Shown here: positions 21,891 to 33,535 of the stretch, one piece after another
Position numbering within the stretch: the stretch's first letter is position 1
Layout: each line of letters opens with the position of its first letter
DNA from: Rhizomucor pusillus
Lineage: Eukaryota > Mucoromycota > Mucoromycetes > Mucorales > Lichtheimiaceae
Length of the DNA stretch: 64,000 nt
Assembly: GCA_900175165.2 (NCBI GenBank)
Contig: FWWN02000704.1
Coordinates: 269,864-333,863, forward strand
Reading direction: 5' to 3'
The notes under the pieces: generated by a model
The model's database searches: none
What the model was told of the DNA's origin: nothing
Seen by the model: only the letters and a program-made list of their open reading frames with translations
Position numbers and translations under genes: made by a program

Positions 21891-23203
21891 GCGCAAACCG
21901 TGTCTAGTTGATGTAGAGGAGACCGAGAATACGGTTTCCAGCATTAACGTATGTGTTCAAATCGAATACGTTCATAGGAGATCCATCACGACAACGATAA
22001 AAGCACGATGGCCTCTTTATAGCCCATCCTTTCTTTGTTCAAATGTATACAACAGAAGGAAAAACCTTGTATCTGTCTATATGATTGTCTCCATTCATAA
22101 GCGCTTTGAATCTCTCCATTATACTTTTGCCGCCTTTTCCTATCTTCTAATCTGACTACCACCACCACCAACGCTAAGGTCAAACGCGATTCGCTACGAC
22201 AGGACTGTCCTTTCATTGTCAAGGCTCTTCCTGACGAGAATTGCCTTTGCAGTCAATTGTCTATCTTGCCATCTAGGAAGGAACAAATGCTGTGGATACA
22301 TCAAGCTATTCTATGCTTCTAAAGAACCATATCTTTGCCGCTTCTGTTGTGGTTAGAGCACAGTCATGAATGCTATGTACGACTCGAAAAAACAAGACAG
22401 CCAAATCCAATATCAAATCGCTGTACCGTGAACAAGCGATTACGCAATAAACATGCAACACTGGCAAAATTCGAAAGATTCTCAAATAAATGTTCAAACC
22501 GCTTGGCCTTCATAAACTTTCATCCGACGGCGGTTTTGCATCCTGCTTTGCTACTGCAAACAATGTGCCGTCGAACTTCCGGTTTATTCGGACCGGCGCT
22601 CGATGAAATATACTCTTGATTTGCTGTCCATAACAGTAGTGTTCACCTCTTTATCTCCTGAACGTGCTGGAGCGCTCCTTCGTCGCGCATGCGTTTCGCG
22701 CAAAGACACCAGGACTTCAAAGTCTGAACATTAATTTTGTAGCCCATATCCTGTTATACACTCTCCCATCCAACGTGTGTGGAAGGTGTAGAAATTAAGT
22801 AACTATAGTTTTCCATCACAAAAGCGGGCCTCCACCCGCTCCTCAAACCGCTACAGCCTCCAGACAAACTTGCTTCCACAGCGATTTTTTCGAGAATGGA
22901 GGGCCAAAGAGCCGATGACAGAGGAGAAAAGCTCAAAGAGGAAGCTTACACACGTTATTTTTTAATGGAGACTGTGTTTAGTGATTTCTGCTCCTAATTG
23001 TCGGAAGGTCAACCTGTCGCCAGAGTGACGGCTCAAAGTCTATAATTGTTGTGCTTTTCACATGTCTGGCATTTATCAAGTTGTTTTCCGGCACCGGAAT
23101 CCTTTTTCGCTTTTGCCTTTATTTTTTTTTCTCGTGATATTGATTTTCATGGCAATCGTTCCTCGGGTTGATCTTCTTCCTTCTTTCTTTTCACTTCTCT
23201 CTG
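21891..23203. other. Gene-poor spacer with possible transposon fragment
   Basis: No intact gene. At about 22160–22260 a plus-strand frame reads VKRDSLRQDCPFIVKALPDE, faintly like the zinc-binding N-terminus of FAR1/MULE transposases; it is short and unsupported on either side. The last 150 bp before 23204 is pyrimidine-rich and probably the bHLH promoter and 5' leader. Confidence 0.3.
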
Positions 23204-24018
23204 ATGGATCCTGTCAACAACGGCGATGCAAACGTCTCAGGTACGACGACGACTCTTGAAATTTTTTTGGACCTCTAAAATTGGGTGTACAAGCAGAGGG
23301 ACTTCCAGACCTTGGATTTGTGCCGTCTATGGCAACGTATGCATCAAGCGCGACTCAGCAGCAACAGCAACAACCACCAGGAGCCGAATCATCGTCCGCT
23401 GCTGATGCTGCTGGTGGCGGTGGTAATGCTAATAGCAGCAGTGCTAGTTCCTCATCCAAACCCCAATCTGCACGACCGCAAGGAAGACGCAGCCGCAAAG
23501 CGCCGCATGAATTGTTAACAGAGGCAGAGAAAAAAGCAAACCACATTGCATCCGAGCAAAAGCGTCGGCAAAATATACGCCTCGGATTTGATCAGCTGAT
23601 TGAAATCGTGCCTTCACTTAGTCAAGGAAATCGAAGTGAAGCGCTCATCCTCCAAAAATGTAAGTATAACCATAGCACTCATATGCAATTTATTTTTTGC
23701 TAAGCTCTTTCGGCAAGCTGTTGAATATATCCGTCACTTGATTACTGTGAAGAATGATTTGAAAAACCAGGTCCGCGACCTTCAAAGCGTTCTCGGTGAG
23801 CCGTAAGTTATTTTGTTTATGGACTGTATATGTACTTTTTGCACGCATGTTAACGATCTGGATATCAACAATAATGATATGTAATTTTCCAGAGGCTTCG
23901 AAGAGGACGTAAGTATACAAAGACATGTAGTTGCTTTACACATGTAATGTACTGACTAGCTTGTTACGTATCCTAATAGTCCTCGGAAGACGAGATCACC
24001 TATTCCTACCCAAAATAA
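23204..24018 (+). CDS. Ino4-type bHLH transcription factor
   Basis: 179-aa (or 180-aa) bHLH protein. Basic region and helix 1: ANHIASEQKRRQNIRLGFDQLIEIV; loop SLSQGNRSEA; helix 2: LILQKSVEYIRHLI. The pattern (NHIASEQKRR, R-S-E-A-L-I-L-Q-K) is that of fungal Ino4-like factors that pair with another bHLH to control phospholipid genes. Exons 23204–23240, 23297–23659, 23718–23802, 23893–23908, 23980–24018. The fourth exon is only 16 nt. Intron 1 ends in AAGCAG, so AG at 23293 or 23296 may both be used, adding or dropping one residue. A Gln run and a Gly/Ser-rich spacer precede the DNA-binding domain. Confidence 0.88.
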
Positions 24019-25100
24019 AACAGTAACTCGCCATATTATTAGTATTTATTGCAGATATATATCTATATACAGTCTTATCTTGCTTTGTCGATTCATTCGT
24101 TCGTTTGTTTTTGAAAATGTCGTATTTGATGATGAAACTTTTCACAAGGCGTGCATGCACTCACTGACTCGATTTGATTTCAGGCGAGGATATATCATCT
24201 TTTTTGCAGATCGAAAATCGGACGGCAGAGAATGCTGTTTAGTATCATCCATAAATCTATCCAGTAGTAATCAAACATTGTACATATAGAATTGTAGAAA
24301 GGAAGAAAACAGGCACTCGGTTTATCTCCACGGGCGAAGGCTTATGATGCCAGAATCTCGCAAAATGGGTTGTTACTGTGGCTGATCCAAACTTTCTGTC
24401 GCGTAGAGCATTATAAGATTATGCTCTCCTAATTGCCAAAATGTTGTCTTGGAGCAAATAAATTCGTCGTCTCTTTCTCAAGCAGTAACTCGAAGTTGAT
24501 CCATGATATAAGCTGTAGTTTGGACGTGGTAGCAAGGAAGTGAATTATAATTTCTGCAAGCCAATATCAAAAGTTTACAACAGAACTTAGATAAAGAAGA
24601 GACAGAGGCAAAGCTTAGTTGCTGTAAAATATGCGAGGCAACATTACCTAAACTCACAAGAAGGCATGGACTAAAAGACTAAAAAGCTAAAGACTATGTA
24701 CTAGAAGCCACGTAGAAACTAAAGCACATCCCCCACATACCCCAAAAGAATCATACCATGCCTTTTTATATTCATTTTCTATTTATTTCTTAAGTTAGCG
24801 TGCAAAAAGCCCACAAGGCAGGGCACCGCGCTTACCTTCTAAAAGGTGAAAGCAGACACAAAAGTGTTAATGGGCGGAGATTATCCATCTTCTTCCTGGA
24901 AGCTGCCCCGCTGCCCTGCTGCTTAGATTAACTTCTTTGATACTTTATTTCATAAGCATTTACCTCCACTTCAATGTTTTTAAAAGTTGACATATTCATT
25001 TAGGGTAGCTATAAATCCATATATCTAGTTTCTTCACATACTCTGTATGCAAAAAGAGCAATTTAGAGTAAACCTCTACTGAAATGCCATAAAAATACCA
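24019..25100. other. Gene-poor, nothing recognised
   Basis: AT-rich, stop-dense in all frames. A GC-rich inverted pair (GGCAGGGCACCGCG near 24815, GCTGCCCTGC near 24908) could form a stem; no RNA family is recognised. Confidence 0.4.
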
Positions 25101-25139
25101 TGATATATACAGAACTGAACCAGATTTCGAGACTGGCCC

Positions 25140-25560
25140 GGATAGCTTTCACGAATGACCTGACTATGATCGGATGATATCTCCAGACGAACCGGAAATG
25201 GAACCTCAGAATGACTTTAACTAACAGCGGTTAAAAGGTCGCAAGTTTTCCTTGACAGATTCAAGTGACTATTCTAACTCGAACAACGAAAAGCGCAAGT
25301 ACAAGCAGCGCTAGAACAAAAAGGCCAAGTCCGGAAAATGTGCCATCCCAAGAGTTACCACACTCGCCAAGAATGCACGAAGATCAAGGAAGCGTTGGAT
25401 GAAGGAAGCAGCAACTCTACGACTACCAAATTCAAGCCCAAATACACCTGGAGCCTATTCCAGTACTCCAGAAGGTGCCATTCAGATTTGGATATCAATG
25501 CTCCGAATGTTACATGCAAATCGATGACAATGAATTAAGCAATACACCTTCTCCACTAGA
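25140..25560 (+). mobile_element. Degenerate retroelement gag fragment
   Basis: A plus-strand frame at 25338 contains CHPKSYHTRQECTKIKEAL, the arrangement of the CCHC-like knuckle seen in gag proteins of fungal Ty3/gypsy elements (HPNSxxHTxxEC). Upstream, the same region reads Ser/Asn- and Lys-rich in a different frame interrupted by stops. No reverse transcriptase, integrase or LTR pair was found near it, so only a relic is claimed. Confidence 0.35.
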
Positions 25561-27430
25561 TAATGTTCATATAAAAGCTACCAAGATCAAACAGGATATT
25601 AACACGTGTTCTTCAATTATATCAAATCCTCCTTAGACATAGAATTTGCTGCAAGCAATAAATTATCAGTTTCTTCAGTGGAATCAGGAAACATGGTTAT
25701 GATATTAATATCGGTATCTCGTTACATTTGTGGGGAAAGACGCGAACCTACATACACTCTTTCCCAAAATTAATGTCTCATTTTATGAAATTTTATAATA
25801 CATTTATACATCAAAACGACAAATTGCAGCGGCATTATTTTTTGGAAAAGGTGTACATCCCGTTCCTATCAGACCGGCGTTTGAATTGGTTGGGAAAACG
25901 ATCCGTGCACTCGTGCACAAAAGTCAACATATGATCGTCGTACAGGCATGCGGCGATTTTGTATAACTTGCTGGAAACATGAAGAAACGGAGTATCGACA
26001 CAAAGTTATGAAATTACATATAAAAGCAAAGGTAGAAGAAAAGTTTATTTGCTTCTGCCTTTTCCAGTTTCCCCAGTCTCCTTGGCCCGAGAAAACTCTG
26101 CTTCTCGTGTCTTCTTCTGCCTGCAAATACTTTCGAGAAGTGTATTCGTAATACGTGTGTGGTGCATCAGTAAACTTGATAATGTTGAAGAACATGATCA
26201 CTCACGAGAGTATTCTGCTTCGTTTCCACGTACGGCATTCTTGGAAAAGCATGAATGTATATCGTAAATCAGTTTGCCAGGCCGGCTATGGTGGAAGGGG
26301 ATGGCTCCGGCGTAGAGGCGCCAACAGCGTATCCAATGGTGCATCCAAATAAGGCGTGTATTCTTCTTCGGATGCTCTGTAAGAAATGGAATATTACTTG
26401 ATGTTCTTAATCTGGCCCGTGCGTTGACCAAGATCAACCGAGCTCTCCGCATGCATGCATGGAGAGAAAATGTTGATGCTCCAGCTGCAAATTGGTTGTG
26501 CGACGGTCAGACAAACACTCAAGAGAACGTCTCCGCGACAAGTTCTTGTTCTTGCGAAGGACACCACAGAGAAATTCAGCATGCGAGCTGGCAGTACGCG
26601 AGAATTTCTTAGTTTCTTCCTCCGTCCAGTCTCGATCGATGGATCTCTGGGCCACTTGTGTGAACATCTTCCACGAAAATTATTGCTTGGACTTCGGCTT
26701 CTTTTCCCTCCCCCCGTGGGATGCTGGGTTGTCCTGTCCTAGACGTGTCCCATGCGGGATTGCCCTTGAGGCAAAGAAGCTACTACCGGGCACAAGGCTG
26801 GCACCGTAGCGTGACAAGACATAGAGACCGCGTTAGAGAATGCGGCGACCTTGCCTTCTTTGGGGTTGCTGATAACAATGGTCAAACGGTCGACTGCAAG
26901 TTCGCATTGTGTGAGTTGGCAGGCCATGTCGGTTCAATATATCAAAGAAACTCAGGCGCAAGAACGAGAAAAAAATATCCGTTTCGTAGAATTGCTCGGA
27001 AATCTCGAAAGTGTGGTTTTCAATAATAACTTGATTGCGTTGCTGCGCGTCGACCAGGCATTTGGTGAGATCTGCTCGAAAAAAAAAAGGTTGTTGAGGT
27101 CAGTGGTCCACCGGACGTATAGTAGTTAGCCTCTTTCGTCGGGCACATTTTCATTCTTTTGGCGGACATAGTGATCTCTGTGCAACCCAGAGCTTCGCAT
27201 CCTGCTGCTTAAATGCTGAGCAGCATCCATCAGCCCAGATAATACTTGTTATCTTTCTCCAATTGCTGCCAACAATTGGTGCAAAAGAAGCAAGATGGAC
27301 TGTTCCCTTAAAAAACACCCGTAAAAAGGAAAAAAAAAGACGAATTGCGCAAAATTCCAAGGACAACAAGACAATGTACAAAAAGAGAATGTTTTATAAA
27401 TAGATACAAAAAGACTGTTTTTTGGGAGTA
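25561..27430. other. Unresolved region, possible decayed minus-strand gene
   Basis: Several minus-strand pieces look more protein-like than chance: a frame at 26667–26434 (AQRSIDRDWTEEETKKFSR), one crossing a plausible intron at about 26392–26377 (GQIKNIK joined to ASEEEYTPYLDAPLDTLLAP) and one at 26170–26060 (YYEYTSRKYLQAEEDTRSR). They could not be joined in phase into one gene and match no family I recognise. Plus-strand frames over the same bases are equally ambiguous. Poly-A/T runs near 27080 and 27330 mark noncoding stretches. Confidence 0.25.
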
Positions 27431-28723
27431 CTAATCGGTGCTTGTCGCATGTGGGTATAACGTTAAGAAACGGTGGTTACGGGTCTGAATATATTTGGAA
27501 AACGTGCTTTTTCGCGTGCCAACAAAGAACGAGCCATGCGACGAGACTTCGGCGTCGACGAACGGTAGTAATAGCGGGCCGTAAGCGTCCGTTGCGCTTG
27601 TCACAATGTTCTGAATGACTTCGGGAAAATCGGATATAGTAAAAAGGCAAGGAAATTCCATGTAGAGTTCAGCTAGTGTTTCGCGGGGTTTTGCTGCATC
27701 GGTCGCCATGTAAATGATAGGTGATTTGGATGCAACGCATTCGTACAAGAGCTTATCAAAGTGGCCTCCTTGCTTGTACTTCTCCATCTTTTCGGTCGTC
27801 TGGACTTGTCTTCGAAGATTGTGCTGCACTCGAGCGATGGTATCTTGCACCATGGTTGAGAACACGCCGTCACCCACCCGCACGTGCACGCTCGTAAAGG
27901 TGCCCGGTCCACCCAGTCGCGAGACAATCGCTAAGGCTTGTTCCAGGACGACAGGATGGCCGAAACCGGTCTCAGCCTCCAGAAAGTCCCGCAGTTGCAC
28001 CAACCGTTCGTCTTCGAGATGCAGGCGGAACGTACTAAATAAGGACCCAAACACCAAAAATGGTTCTTGTTGTTGCGCCAAGTCCTCCAGGTTGATCCGT
28101 CGCTGGAATTGATGCTGCAATGGCTCCGTAGAGCTCGCATTGTCGTAGATACAGTACGAAAACCGCGAATCGTCAACGATTTGTGCAATGTCGGATGGCT
28201 GTGCGCCCCAGTACTTTTCGAAGTAGTCGATGCTCATGTTCCGACGCTGGATCATCTTGATACCGGCGGCTCTGGCTCCGGAAAGATCAAAAATATCTGC
28301 CACAGCCGCACCGACGTATTGCTGGTACTCTTTGCAGTAACCCCGGCGCTCGCGTACAGGTAACGATAAGCAGTGGTCCATCTTTTCTGGCAGCTTTGGT
28401 GTCGGCCACCAGTAATTACCTTTGCCGACATTGACCTCAGGTAAGATAAGCGTGCGACCCAGCGCCTTTGCAAGTACCATAGCATTAACGAGTGCTATCC
28501 GCTGATTGTGGAAACCAGAATGTGGATAGTAAGTCATGAATTTTTCAGGTACAATGGGCAATTCTTCTTGAAGGGGTTTTTGTTGCTCCGGAATGGATTG
28601 ATGTACGTTTACAACTACACGCTGCTCGTGCGCAGAATGACTCCGTTGATGTATCGCAGTTATATACAGCATCACGGTGGATGCAAATACAATGAGGACA
28701 AGACGTAAATTCCTCGGTGGCAT
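27431..28723 (-). CDS. O-fucosyltransferase-family (GDP-fucose) glycosyltransferase-like protein
   Basis: Intronless, 430 aa. A type II membrane layout: short cytoplasmic tail, one hydrophobic anchor (LRLVLIVFASTVMLYI, residues 6–21), then a luminal domain. The O-FucT signatures are present: SGFHNQRIALVNAMVLAKAL with RTLILPEV, SVHVRVGDGVF and IIYMATDA before a C-terminal DFPEV…SHGSFFVGTR stretch. Donor and acceptor are not certain; members act in the Golgi or ER on proteins or glycans. Confidence 0.8.
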   Translation of the reverse strand: MPPRNLRLVLIVFASTVMLYITAIHQRSHSAHEQRVVVNVHQSIPEQQKPLQEELPIVPEKFMTYYPHSGFHNQRIALVNAMVLAKALGRTLILPEVNVGKGNYWWPTPKLPEKMDHCLSLPVRERRGYCKEYQQYVGAAVADIFDLSGARAAGIKMIQRRNMSIDYFEKYWGAQPSDIAQIVDDSRFSYCIYDNASSTEPLQHQFQRRINLEDLAQQQEPFLVFGSLFSTFRLHLEDERLVQLRDFLEAETGFGHPVVLEQALAIVSRLGGPGTFTSVHVRVGDGVFSTMVQDTIARVQHNLRRQVQTTEKMEKYKQGGHFDKLLYECVASKSPIIYMATDAAKPRETLAELYMEFPCLFTISDFPEVIQNIVTSATDAYGPLLLPFVDAEVSSHGSFFVGTRKSTFSKYIQTRNHRFLTLYPHATSTD

Positions 28724-28875
28724 AATGGTAGTATGAGTATGTATAACTGTGGACTATGGAACAAAAATATATAAACAAAGGTGAAAAAAAAAATGAGAAG
28801 AACTTGGTGAGAGCTGTGCAAGGTAACGCTCTTTTTATTTTCGGAACTGAGGTATCACCATGCGACTTGTTTTTC

Positions 28876-30114
28876 CTAACCATTTCCTTTTTCCATTTTT
28901 ACATCGCCGGTCTGGTGTGGCGCAAGTGTTGGTGTGCTGCCGCACGCCGCCGCCGCATTATCCCCATTACCGGATTTAAGTTGTTGTTCATCCTGGTTTT
29001 CTTGTTTCATAACCGGCGCAGGAGGTGCGGTTTGATCACCCTGCGGTATCGTCGTTGTTGTTACTTGCCCATCCTTTCGTTCCTGTTCCTGTCTCTGTTG
29101 ATGCTGCGCTGTTGCGGCTGCCATGACTGCTGCGGTCAAGGCACTGCTCGTGGCGCCTGCCAGCTGACCCATGCTCAACTTTGCATTCAATTCCTCCACC
29201 TCTTTCATCAATCGATAGCTTTCGGACGAATTGCCCATGGACTGAATTGCTAGCTTTGCATTCAGCTCATCCACTTGCTTCCGCAGGCGCGCGTTTTCTT
29301 CTTCCAGCCGCTTCAAATTATCTTCAATTTCTTGGATATATTGTTTCTTCTTTTTTCGGCATTCCTTGGCTGCCATGCGATTTCGCAGCAACCGTCGCTG
29401 CCGTCGTTCATCGTTGGTCATATTCCGGGTAGCTGCGTTTCGTTTGCTCTGTTCATCTGCATCAACTTGTTCGCCACCGCCTCCTTCGGTCGCTTGCGGT
29501 ACAGTGGTAGACTGAGGAGGAATCTGTTGTGGAGGCCCTGGCAAGGCTGTGATAACATTACCGCTTTGTAGATGCTGCAGTAAATTTAAGCCAGGCACCG
29601 CGATTGGTGACACCATGGCCTGTGCGAGCGACGACGCGGTTAGGTTTGCAAGATCGTGCCCACCGGCTTGTGCATAACTTTGCAAGAACTGCTGATGTTG
29701 CTGCTCCGTCATGAATGCCAACGCTGATCCTGGCGCTCCCTGCGCACTCGTCAGCGACAGAATGTTGGTGCCTCCAGAAGAAGCTGCTGCCGCTGCAGCG
29801 GCGGCCGCTGCCACGGCTGCTGCTTCAACCGCTTCAGCATCCGGCATATTTTTTCCTCTATCACTGCTGTTATTATTGTTGTTGGTAGTGGCATTATTTG
29901 TTGAAGAAGAAGGATCGGAATCTTCCTTGACAAAAGTCTTGCGTTGCTTTGGTTCTTTTGGCTGCTCCAGGTCTTCGCTCGCCGATCTTTTAGATGTCTG
30001 CTGTTTCTGTGACTCGGTTTCGCCCGCATCCTGTTCGTGGTTCACGAATTCGCGTGAAATATCGTCTGTTGACATACCGTTGCTGTTGCTGCTGCTGCGG
30101 CTAGCTTCAATCAT
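28876..30114 (-). CDS. bZIP transcription factor, CREB/ATF-like
   Basis: Intronless, 412 aa. The bZIP is at about residues 235–290: basic region RRLLRNRMAAKECRKKKKQY, then a leucine zipper (IEDNLKRLEEENARLRKQVDEL). The N-terminal third is Ser/Asn/acidic with an Ala run of about 13 residues, the middle is hydrophobic and Gln-rich like an activation domain, and the C-terminal tail is Gln/Pro-rich. The KECRKKKKQYIQ order resembles CREB/ATF more than AP-1 types. Target genes cannot be inferred. Low-complexity codon runs explain long antisense open frames here. Confidence 0.9.
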   Translation of the reverse strand: MIEASRSSSNSNGMSTDDISREFVNHEQDAGETESQKQQTSKRSASEDLEQPKEPKQRKTFVKEDSDPSSSTNNATTNNNNNSSDRGKNMPDAEAVEAAAVAAAAAAAAAASSGGTNILSLTSAQGAPGSALAFMTEQQHQQFLQSYAQAGGHDLANLTASSLAQAMVSPIAVPGLNLLQHLQSGNVITALPGPPQQIPPQSTTVPQATEGGGGEQVDADEQSKRNAATRNMTNDERRQRRLLRNRMAAKECRKKKKQYIQEIEDNLKRLEEENARLRKQVDELNAKLAIQSMGNSSESYRLMKEVEELNAKLSMGQLAGATSSALTAAVMAAATAQHQQRQEQERKDGQVTTTTIPQGDQTAPPAPVMKQENQDEQQLKSGNGDNAAAACGSTPTLAPHQTGDVKMEKGNG

Positions 30115-31582
30115 CGAGTTTGGTATATTGTAATGCAGAAAATATGTTTAGTGTAAGCGAGTAAAGAATGAGGGAGACAAGGCTAGCGTAGCGTAGGTTC
30201 GGCAGCGCGGCTGGGCGTGTATGTGGATTGTTTTGCGTTGGGGTTATAAGGTGGAAAAAATATTGCAATAGGACCTGCTCCAAGGTGTAAATATGTATTA
30301 TGCGAATCCCTTGAGTCCCTTTATGCGTACAATCGCTTTTGGCGTCGGCACTTGGATTAGGATGATGACGAAAGCTCGCTGCTGAAGGATGTGCGAGACG
30401 GCAAGTTGCGAAAGGGAAAAAGGATGACGACAACAAACCGCCCCAAAAAACGCTTCTCAACAAGCGTCGGAATTTCAAATGTAGACCCCTTCTTGTCGTC
30501 GAACCAGTCACTGGACCTCTCAGCTGCATGATCAAAGGACATCCGATAAGAACGAAGAACCTTTGTTGGTAGCTACATAGTATCGTTAAAGCATTCACAC
30601 AAGAAAATCTATAAGGACTCAATTGTAAGCGTCAGTTACAGAAGGAGGATAAAACTGTACTGCTGCGGACAGCTACAAGTTTGTTGTACCCTTCATATAG
30701 TAAGGAGCCAGGGCGTTCTATCGACAATGTTCGAACTATACGTCTCTTTTAAAGATACATGAGCTCCCCTAGCTAATGATACGTATTAAGAGTACTTAGA
30801 CTGTAAGGAATTGTCCTCACAGCATCAGTCGACTACAGCGAGTATGGCTGTAATCAGATAAGGCCTGCCAAGGAACAAAGCGCAGTGCACTCTTAAAGTA
30901 GGACAATGTTTTGTATTTGAAACCACCATCTTCAGCAATTTTTTACTGTTTCATTCTCGCATGTATAGTACGGTAACCAAGTAACGAATGGCGGATTATC
31001 TTTTTAATGCAGGTCCCTAATATTTGCGAGTATGGGTCACTGGTCCGTTGACTCACCAAATAATTTGCGCTTTGAAGGCCTGCAACGAACGTCCGAATGT
31101 TTCCTGAAGTAATTGTCCATTTCGAAATAATTTCGACAGCTTAGTAACTGAAAGAATAGAGGATGCTTGTTACGAGGATACAGGGCATCGTTGCAGACCG
31201 ATCAGATGTAGGAGGAGGAGGGATCCATGAAGACTAAGCGGAGCACCAGCTGATGCATGGCCCTGGGCGTTTGGCAAAAACTTGGAAGTTCATTGGCAAT
31301 TTGCAATGCAAATCAATTCTATTCCTCTTTTTTCACCTGCAGTGCCTCCCTCGTTTATCAAGCTTTAATTTTAGAAAGAAAAGTAAGATTGTATAAAGAT
31401 ACATAATAGGCTTTACCTACATTGAATCTAGAGTGTAAAGCAACATGCATGGATCCATTTTGCTGCTCAACCCCTCCCCTTTCCCCTTTCTTCTTTCGTT
31501 GATATCCTAAATCAATATCTTCCCCTCCCCTTCCCTCATTGCTCTCTTACCGTCTTTCTCGTTCCCTTTATCTCGTTTATAG
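30115..31582. other. Long divergent spacer, no gene seen
   Basis: Separates the bZIP gene from the membrane-protein gene. Stop-dense; no domain or repeat noted. The 100 bp before 31583 is strongly pyrimidine-rich and ends TTTATAG directly before the ATG, which suggests a 5'-leader intron whose acceptor abuts the start codon. Confidence 0.5.
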
Positions 31583-32293
31583 ATGTCTACGTCTTCAACC
31601 GGAACGCATCGAGCATTATCTACGCATGCTGTGAAAAGCAGTAAAAAGAGCAGCAGCAGCATGGATGCTGTCAAGATGATCGCCACAGCATCGTTTTCGC
31701 CGTCTCATATACCTATTTTCACTGCCATCCCGGTCTCTTCCTTCATAGCTAGCAATCCGCCGACCACCACCAGCCTCGTTGGTGTGCCAACACAATCGAG
31801 TTCAAATGATATCAACAGCAGCAGCAGCAGCAGTAGTAGCACGACGCAACAGTATATGCCGTTATTTTGCGTCCTGGCAGGAGCAGTTGCTGCAGGTATC
31901 GGCATGCTCGTGTGGCTCATTTGCAAGAGGAAAAGGAAACTGGATACCGAAGCATGGCAGCAGCACACAACGGGTTGGTCGTCGTGTCAAAGTACGCTGC
32001 GCAACGATGCTTCTCCTGTCGTGTACCCGCAGCAGACGCTTAAACAGCATCAGCAATTGCCGTGCAAGCGGTTGACGGCCGAGACACTTGTTGCGGCAGA
32101 AGAGCGCGCGTCCTTTTCAACGTTGGTCTCGCGACGTCAATATGCCCCCCAACTGGCATACAGTCCCAGCAAGCAAAGTCTGAACCGCCACAGCGACGGA
32201 AATTCGACACTGTACGGCGTATCGCCCAGTGCAACCTTAACCGACCACCTCGGCGTTGCAACAACGGATCCAGAAAAAGGAGAAAAATATTAA
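31583..32293 (+). CDS. Ser/Thr-rich single-pass membrane protein
   Basis: Intronless, 236 aa. A Ser/Thr-rich N-terminal half (about 90 residues, with a Ser run), one transmembrane segment (LFCVLAGAVAAGIGMLVWLI, about 94–113) followed by a stop-transfer KRKRK and a 120-residue cytoplasmic tail with Ser/Tyr sites. No N-terminal signal peptide is obvious. The layout recalls Mid2/Wsc-type wall sensors, but no WSC cysteine motif is present, so function is left open. Confidence 0.6.
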   Translation: MSTSSTGTHRALSTHAVKSSKKSSSSMDAVKMIATASFSPSHIPIFTAIPVSSFIASNPPTTTSLVGVPTQSSSNDINSSSSSSSSTTQQYMPLFCVLAGAVAAGIGMLVWLICKRKRKLDTEAWQQHTTGWSSCQSTLRNDASPVVYPQQTLKQHQQLPCKRLTAETLVAAEERASFSTLVSRRQYAPQLAYSPSKQSLNRHSDGNSTLYGVSPSATLTDHLGVATTDPEKGEKY

Positions 32294-33535
32294 TTAGCGA
32301 CCACTAAGCAAAATGAACAATTCATTGGCGCTAGTACTTGCAACAGCGCGTGATCCATTCTTCGTCTTTTTTGTCCGGAAAAGATCGTGCACAAGATAAT
32401 AGCCTTTCTTTCTGATACCTAAATCCAATGGATGAGAAGAGAAAAATTTACTGTAGTAATTATTTATCAGACGATGATGAGCAACATCTAAATCGTATAA
32501 AACCTAATTTTTTTATTTTTGATCAAGGAACTATTGACTATTCTGTATTCTATCTTGAGGTTTCTAGGTTATCAAACCTTGTTTATCAAACTATCATATC
32601 AATAGGATACTCTAAGAACTATCATCCTTGCTAATTACTGCTGCTCTTTCAAACGTTCCAATTGGTGGAGCTTGTCTTCTAGTCCTCGAATTGGCCTCAG
32701 CTCCTTGAACTTAACATCAAGCGCCTCATTCCACTACTATGCTTGAAGCCTTATTTTAAAACCCTAGTACTGTGGCTTCTTTGCTTCACAAAGGATGTGT
32801 TCGAAACGAGAAAAAGAAAAAAGATCATAAATAAATTTCATTGACAACCCTCACACCGGCCGAGTTGCTGGGGGGCTAACTAAGGGCTGAGCCGCGCCAT
32901 ATGAACAACAGTCAAAATATGGGACAAGCTCAATATACTAGGCCCGTCAGTGTAACCTTATTTCAGAAGTCTAACAGCAATACATGCTGCAATTTTCAAC
33001 GCATTAAGCATATTGCCATGTTCCCATATTTGGATTCTCAGAACACATCCCGCAGAATCTCGATTTCAGCTAAGCAATGATGGAAGCAATAGAAAAAATT
33101 CACAGGGACCACGTACTGTAACACAACCAAAGCAAAAAAGGGCCTTTATTGTTGCATTATTCGTGTCTGGGACTAGTTTTACCCATTGACAGACAGGAGC
33201 AAAAACGATTATAGAAATACTTAAGTTGTGGAGATCGCCCAAAGCTGCTGAGGCCTAATTGCTATTCTTTAAAGACTATATAGCTATTGCATGCGAATGT
33301 ATGTATATATTTATGGAGTTCACATGCTAGATGTTTATGTGCACGGGCGAGACTCTCTTTTTGAGTTGATGGATTGCAGTAAGCGAAGTGGCGTGTTTAA
33401 TTTGAAATCGGGTGAGTTTTTGGCGCCCAATCAGCTCCGGCTAGCTCCAAAGATGTTTTTGATTTATATGCTCGCATGCACAGCAGACTGTTCTCTCGAC
33501 ATCCATTCTATCTCCATCTCTTTTTCTTTGTCTCT
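32294..33535. other. Gene-poor spacer
   Basis: A 68-codon plus frame at 32428 (MDEKRKIYCSNYLSDDDEQH) and a minus-strand stretch near 32640–32740 reading FKELRPIRGLEDKLHQLERL are short, isolated and unrecognised; both may be transposon debris. The remainder is stop-dense. The final 250 bp upstream of 33536 is likely the SREBP leader. Confidence 0.35.

Noticed and set aside
24340..24395. Possible C/D-box snoRNA (ATGATGC … CTGA)
   Set aside because: C box is imperfect, no terminal stem or C'/D' pair is visible, and such short motifs are common by chance.
26424..27129. Plus-strand frames of 60–105 codons in the gene-poor region
   Set aside because: No start context, splice support or recognisable motif; they overlap equally ambiguous minus-strand frames.
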